A stretch of DNA of 64,000 bases from Augochlora pura (lineage: Eukaryota > Arthropoda > Insecta > Hymenoptera > Halictidae), in assembly GCF_028453695.1 (NCBI RefSeq), contig NC_135774.1:16678001-16742000 (forward strand). Direction: 5' to 3'. Within the stretch, counting starts at the first letter, position 1, and each line of letters starts with the position of its first letter. Position numbers and translations under genes: made by a program. Positions 61,050 through 64,000 of the stretch are shown here, in pieces. The notes beneath the pieces were generated by a model that was given only the letters and a program-made list of their open reading frames with translations, was not told the DNA's origin and ran no database searches.

Positions 61050-61635
61050 TTGAGTTGGCAATTAAGTGATTGCGGATTTTGTTAATAGATGATCTTAGCA
61101 CATTCTTTTGTTTTATCAACGTGTTCAAAGTAATTAAGTTATATTATTTTCTTACTGTACTGGACTTTCATCTTCAATTTAGTAAGAAAATTGTATCGAT
61201 TAGTTATTTAGTTTCGTTTTTATCACTGTTTGAAGATGGAAGGACAAGAAGCTCATTTTAGACGTATTTTCTTGTATTATTTCCAAAAAGGTAGGATCAA
61301 AACACCTGATCTATATTGTTTTCTTGCTGTTTGGACTTCCACCTTTAATTTAGTAAGAAAATTGCACCGATTAATTATTTTGTTTCGTTTTTATTACAGT
61401 TTGAAAATGATAGGTCAAGGCGCGCGTTTCAGACTTTATTTTCTTACATTATTTCCAAAAAAAGCAAGCATCGCAAGCACGATTTTTATGTTGTATACAG
61501 TATATTAAAATAAAGCCTTGAAAGAAAGGCAGCGTCAAAATTTATTTGTCTAATTGAATAAACTTATATTTTTAAGCAAAAAATTTGAATTTTCCTTCTT
61601 ATTTTAAGTCCGTAATTACTTATTTGCCAACTCAA
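61050..61635 (+). mobile_element. Mariner miniature element with internal duplication, copy B
   Basis: The 586-bp unit is flanked by TA (61048-61049, 61636-61637), with ends TTGAGTTGGCAATTAAGTGA and, read inward from the right, TTGAGTTGGCAAATAAGTAA. It matches copy A (31505-32047) throughout, including the tandem 172-bp duplication (about 61142-61312 and 61313-61480). At 61236 a short frame MEGQEAHFRRIFLYYFQKGR looks like a mariner transposase start. The second copy of this motif (MIGQGARFRLYF) is degenerate. The 40 bp before the right TIR are typical mariner 3' sequence. No catalytic core remains. Confidence 0.93.
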
Positions 61636-61637
61636 TA

Positions 61638-62390
61638 TTTAACGTAATTTAAAAAATTTTATTTTCTATTAAAAAAATTCAATATTATGATATACATTTA
61701 AAAGTTCATATTAGAGATGACTGCTTTTATAAAATGTCATATTTATATTTCTTCTCTTTAAAAATATGATAGAGATAGTGCAAATACCGTTAGGTGCTGT
61801 TGATTTATACATTGCCATGTATGTAAAATCTACAGTCAGTTTATTATATGTATAACATCGCAGATATCACCACCGGGAATATCTCGGACATAGACGGGAA
61901 AGAGTTGAATTAATCTGATTTCTCTAGCGTGAAATACCGATACCACAAACGTTGACTCGCACTGGCAGCAAGCATCTCCTGGAATAACAATTTCACGTGA
62001 CAATTGCTACCTACAATGAATGTTCTTGTATGAAACACGCGTCCCATAGCGGATGCAACAAAGTCTAGAATACAGAAAGTGTTGCCCTCGGGATACCATA
62101 GCTGGTTTATCAGTATCGAGAAAACCGGATGCTCGTATATTCATACCGAGGTCTGAACGTGGACCCCGGGAAGGGAAGGCCATTCTCAAAATGATAATGC
62201 ACTTGCAATTTCTGCGGAGATAACGAGTTGACTAGCGGCGGGACGTCGTAATGAAAAGGGACACACTCGTACGCTAGCTTCGCGCATTTTGTTCGTAGAG
62301 CAGTGCGGTTCGTTTGCGCGACTGTTTCAACCAATTAGAAAAACACTGGCGATAAGGAGATAGAGTTATTAAATTTTAAATAAACGATGT
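61638..62390. other. Non-coding DNA
   Basis: A GC-richer patch at about 61860-62340 has open frames on both strands but nothing recognisable. Confidence 0.4.
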
Positions 62391-63096
62391 AGCTATTGAA
62401 CATCAATCAGACCCGCTGTTGGGGCGTCACAGCGTCGTCAGTAATAGCAACGAATTGTGACGTTATATGTGCGGACTGTATTAAATGGAGGACCGGAATT
62501 TAGTGGCGAAAAACTCATATATTTAGCCTCGTACTATATATTTACACCTTTCCTTTAAAGGTCTGAGGTCCTCGAATTCTATTTCAACTCTAACGTTGTA
62601 AAAAATGTTGTCTCTCGAGGTAAACTGCCACCCCTCTCACGCATTTATAATACTCGCTGATTGGTTTTCCATGATTTTGGTAATAACCAATCAACGAGTA
62701 TGTTTCAAGAAGGCACCCTTCCTTTGCGTCTTAGCGCGCCCGTTTGGGGAGTTGCTGGTATATGGAAGGTGGGGGCGACAGCGATATTTTAACAAAGACG
62801 GGAAATACCTCCAGGTGTGATTACGACTGGTCACCGTTGTAAACTAACATGGGACTTACCCTTCCGAACTTTCCTTTTTTTATGATACGTCTTGGCTATT
62901 GAGGCCGAGAGAAGCGAAATCCTAAAACTAGCAATAAAGTATGCGTACTCTCGGCAGGAAAATTATTTTAAATCTAAATTGCCTACCACCCGTTAGCGGA
63001 AAATCCTAATCTCAAAAATAGCCGGCTAGGTATGTCCGTGTCATAAAGAATATTAGTGCTGGGCACTAACAGCTATTGAACACCAATCAAACCCGC
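62391..63096 (+). repeat. Direct repeats 680 bp apart
   Basis: AGCTATTGAACATCAATCAG (62391) and AGCTATTGAACACCAATCAA (63071), each followed by ACCCGC, agree at 24 of 26 bases. They bracket the hairpin at 62650-62701. They might be short terminal repeats of an unrecognised insertion or a local duplication. Confidence 0.7.
62650..62701. repeat. 52-bp hairpin
   Basis: ATACTCGCTGATTGGTT on the left pairs with AACCAATCAACGAGTAT on the right, 16 of 17 bases counting the single C/T difference. A loop of about 18 bases separates the arms. The arms contain an ATTGG/CCAAT core. Confidence 0.85.
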
Positions 63097-63644
63097 ATTG
63101 CCTAATCAACTTGTCATCTTTGCATAGCACTATGGGTGAGACTGGCTAGAGGCTGTTTCTAGGTTAAACGTTAAAGGGTTAGTCTAATCCGTAAGACAGA
63201 CAACATCAATTCTTTTGTACACTCCTGAAGGCTTTGGCAAATGTGTCCTTAAAATTGTATCCTTGAATCTCCAATACTGATGAACCAGTATGATTTGAAG
63301 TTTAAGCAACATACACAGCGAGTACAGCACCGAATGCTTCAATTCCCTTTTTCTCAAAGCTATTAGCTACTCGACAAATTGACTCTAAATCCGGTGTGTA
63401 CCGTTGGTATACATTGCGATATAGTTGGCGCCATAATTAAGTCAGGGGAACTGTTTGTCTCAATCGCATTTCCCGCGAGAGATTGAAAACGAACAACGAA
63501 TCGATATTAAATCTTCATAATACTATCTATTTCATTCTATTTCATTCTTGATTCGTTTTACCAAGGTCTACGAAACATACTCTCACATTTTTGTTATAAT
63601 TTCAGATTAAATAGTTTAAGAACATGAGTTTTTTTATTTATTTT
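63097..63644. other. Non-coding DNA
   Basis: Nothing recognised. Confidence 0.4.
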
Positions 63645-63803
63645 ACCATTTCAAATAATAGCAAAATTAGGAAAACGCATTTTAGTCATTGTCTAGTAGA
63701 CTGGTCTCTACATCATCTAAACAAAAATTCAAGTCATTTAGTCTGGTTTCAAAAATGTTATTGCATTTTAAATGGTGTCCACTTAATTTTGTTCCTCACT
63801 GTA
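63645..63803 (-). mobile_element. Right-end fragment of a Tc1-type element
   Basis: The end, read inward, is TACAGTGAGGAACAAAATTA and terminates at TA (63802-63803). The adjoining 150 bp align with 20697-20841: CAAATAATAGCAAAATTAGG here against GAGCAATAGTAAAATTTAGG there, and AAATGACTTGAAT against AAGTGATTTGAAT on the opposite strand. It therefore belongs to the same family as the 20021-20841 element. The other end is not seen. Confidence 0.7.
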
Positions 63804-64000
63804 TTAAAATCATACTAGCCACTTGTTTACAGGAATTTGCGATCGTTTGTAACTATCAGAATTTCTATTCTTTTATTCTCTATTTCTATTTCTAAATATT
63901 TGCAAATGGTATAATTTCGTACAAAAATTAGAATTTCTAAATTTTTCAATCAAACTCCCAGACAAGAAATGTGAAGTTAAGTTAACAATACAATTAATAT
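63804..64000. other. Non-coding DNA to window end
   Basis: AT-rich, nothing recognised. Confidence 0.4.

Noticed and set aside
1..64000. tRNA genes, CRISPR arrays, operons
   Set aside because: No convincing B-box with cloverleaf was seen by eye, and prokaryotic features are not expected in this spliced nuclear DNA.
40087..64000. A third IQ exon of the igl-like gene
   Set aside because: I scanned for IQxxF-type codons with splice borders and found none; it may lie beyond the window.

Overview
This is an AT-rich animal nuclear sequence with no bacterial-style gene layout. Short exons with canonical GT/AG borders sit in tens of kilobases of non-coding DNA full of DNA-transposon remnants. The only convincing host gene is on the + strand. 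Two exons (22571-22873 and 39956-40086) join in frame across a 17.1 kb intron, and each carries an IQ-type calmodulin-binding helix like those of neurogranin, neuromodulin and Drosophila Igloo (igl). The mariner, Tc1, TTAA-type and CsRn1-like elements, with the igloo-like gene, suggest an insect, probably a hymenopteran such as a bee. That last step is inference; nothing here fixes the species.

Layout. 1-22570 is intron or upstream non-coding DNA. It holds small palindromes and minisatellites, a degenerate Tc1 element (8572-10270), several TTAA-flanked miniature elements, a deleted mariner (16325-16732) and a non-autonomous Tc1-type element (20021-20841). The first igl exon in the window is at 22571-22873. 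The following intron holds a TTAA-type remnant near 27.3 kb, a long-TIR element (29094-29785), a structured block at 30.9-31.4 kb, a mariner miniature element (31505-32047), a 100-N assembly gap (36157-36256), and the 5' part of a dead minus-strand Ty3/gypsy retrotransposon of the CsRn1 type (36257-39316). The second exon is at 39956-40086. From 40087 to the end I find no further exon, only more elements: a TTAA element at 40.2 kb, a second long-TIR copy at 47.1-47.7 kb, a G23 tract at 56.8 kb, a second mariner miniature at 61050-61635, a hairpin at 62.65 kb and a Tc1-family terminus at 63.8 kb.

How it fits together. The window is mostly one long neuronal-type gene whose introns have collected mobile elements in layers. 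At least two TTAA-flanked elements are nested inside Tc1-type elements, which gives a relative order of insertion. No mobile element here looks able to move by itself: transposase and polymerase reading frames are frameshifted, stopped, deleted or changed at catalytic residues. I did not find an unambiguous new multi-gene system. The most distinctive unexplained signals are a TTAA element family with phased perfect palindromes next to its end, a mariner miniature family with a shared internal duplication, and a GC-richer, hairpin-bearing block at 30.9-31.4 kb.
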